Assembly (NCBI GenBank): GCA_025964635.1
Contig: JAOPYP010000197.1
Coordinates: forward strand, 1-6,230
Direction of reading: 5' to 3'
Length of the DNA stretch: 6,230 nt
From: Actinomycetes bacterium
Lineage (GTDB): Bacteria; Actinomycetota; Actinomycetes; Streptosporangiales; Streptosporangiaceae
The notes beneath the pieces were generated by a model. It searched no databases. It was not told the origin of the DNA and saw only the letters and a list, made by a program, of their open reading frames with translations. The position numbers were made by a program, and so were the translations under genes. Below are positions 5,288 to 6,230 of the stretch, piece by piece. Each line of letters begins with the position of its first letter. Position 1 is the first letter of the stretch.

Positions 5288-6230
5288 GTGACGTCCGCAC
5301 CCTCGGCCCGTCCGCAGTCCGACGGTCCGCCCCTGACATCGTTCGCCGCCGACCGCGCCCGGCGGAGCGCGGAAACCGACCGCTGGCTGGCGTCCCTGCT
5401 GGGCGCGGAATCCGGCGTCGCCCTGGTCGCGGTGGGCGGCTACGGGCGGCGTGAGCTGCTGCCCGGCAGCGATCTGGATGTGCTCCTGCTGCACGACGGG
5501 CGGGACGGCATCGCCGCGATGGCCGACCGGATCTGGTACCCGATCTGGGACTCCGGCACCCGGCTCGACCACGCGGTGCGCACCACGGCGGAAGCCCGCC
5601 GGGTGGCCAGGACCGACCTGAAGGTGGTCCTCGGGCTGCTGTACGCCCGGCACGTGGCGGGCGACCCTGATCTCACCAACGCGCTGCGCCTCGGGGCCCT
5701 GGAAGACTGGCGGGCCTCAGCCGGCACCCGGCTGGCCGAACTGCAGGCGCTGCACGTGGAGCGGACCCAGCGCAGCGGCGAGCTGGCCTTCCTGCTCGAG
5801 CCCGACCTCAAGGAAGCCCGGGGCGGGCTGCGCGACGTGCACGCCATCCAGGCCATCGCGGCCGCCTGGGTCGCCCCCGGCCCGGGACCCCGGGTCCGGG
5901 CCGCGTACGAATCCATCATGGACGCGCGTCACGCGCTGCACGAGATCACCGGCCGGCCCACCGACCGGCTCGTCCTGCAGGAGCAGGACGAGGTGGCCCG
6001 GGTGCTCGGGCTGCTGGACGCGGATGCGCTCATGCGCCACCTGGCCGGGTCCGGCCGCGCCGTCGCCTACTCGGTGGACCAGGCGTTCCGGCAGGCCCAG
6101 CGCAGCCGCGGCGGCAGGCGGCGGAGCAAGGCCCAGCGCCGCCCGCTGGCGGACGGGCTGGTCGAGCAGGACGGCGAGGTGGTGCTGGCCCGGGCCGCGG
6201 ATCCGGCCTCCGACCCGGCGCTCCCGCTGC
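5288..6230 (+). CDS. glnD: PII nucleotidyltransferase GlnD (3' end outside window)
   Basis: GlnD adds (and removes) a nucleotide on the PII T-loop tyrosine according to nitrogen status. In actinobacteria the group is AMP. The frame runs from GTG 5288 to the window edge, about 314 codons, and is open throughout. The nucleotidyltransferase domain shows GGYGRRELLPGSDLDVLLLH, with GGYGRRE at residues 50-56 and the metal-binding pair Asp62/Asp64. The helical GlnD-specific domain follows, with KEARGGLRDVHAIQ at about 175-188. The HD hydrolase and C-terminal ACT domains would lie outside the window. The upstream in-frame stop is TAG 5240-5242 and GTG 5288 is the first usable start, with a G-run (5272-5277) as a weak ribosome site. 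The N-terminus before the catalytic motif is shorter than in E. coli GlnD. It is probably transcribed with PII across the 58-nt gap. Confidence 0.93.
   Translation, partial: MTSAPSARPQSDGPPLTSFAADRARRSAETDRWLASLLGAESGVALVAVGGYGRRELLPGSDLDVLLLHDGRDGIAAMADRIWYPIWDSGTRLDHAVRTTAEARRVARTDLKVVLGLLYARHVAGDPDLTNALRLGALEDWRASAGTRLAELQALHVERTQRSGELAFLLEPDLKEARGGLRDVHAIQAIAAAWVAPGPGPRVRAAYESIMDARHALHEITGRPTDRLVLQEQDEVARVLGLLDADALMRHLAGSGRAVAYSVDQAFRQAQRSRGGRRRSKAQRRPLADGLVEQDGEVVLARAADPASDPALPL

Overview
The window is a stretch of very GC-rich, actinobacterial-type chromosome with five same-strand genes: the 3' part of ftsY, a flavohemoglobin, a bacterial nitric oxide synthase (NOS), a PII signal protein (glnK/glnB) and the 5' part of glnD. 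High third-position GC and the ftsY ... PII-glnD order point to Actinobacteria. I cannot name the genus from the sequence.

Layout: ftsY (SRP receptor GTPase) runs in from the left edge to 1012. A gene-free stretch of about 0.58 kb (1013-1597) follows. Its left two-thirds are GC-rich with two short tandem repeats (3 x 9 nt and about 4 x 11 nt). Its right end is AT-richer and carries two palindromes and promoter-like hexamers ahead of the flavohemoglobin. The flavohemoglobin (globin + FAD + NAD(P) domains) is followed after 41 nt by a 628-codon reading frame. Its C-terminal ~370 residues are a complete NOS oxygenase domain. Its N-terminal ~260 residues are dominated by 34 units of a 15-nt (pentapeptide) repeat. 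After NOS comes a 105-nt gap with a well-spaced GlnR-like box, then a 112-aa PII protein with the T-loop tyrosine, then glnD, which leaves the right edge after about 314 codons.

How the parts fit: in many actinobacteria the interval between ftsY and ffh holds amtB-glnK-glnD (ammonium channel, PII protein, PII-modifying enzyme). Here no amtB lies between ftsY and PII. A flavohemoglobin-NOS pair sits in that place, and a GlnR-like site is found directly in front of PII. NOS makes NO from arginine. The flavohemoglobin could oxidise NO to nitrate or, more speculatively, supply electrons to the reductase-less NOS. This gives a compact arginine/NO/nitrate module placed next to the nitrogen-status sensor. 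The functional link is inference; the gene identities and order are read from the sequence.
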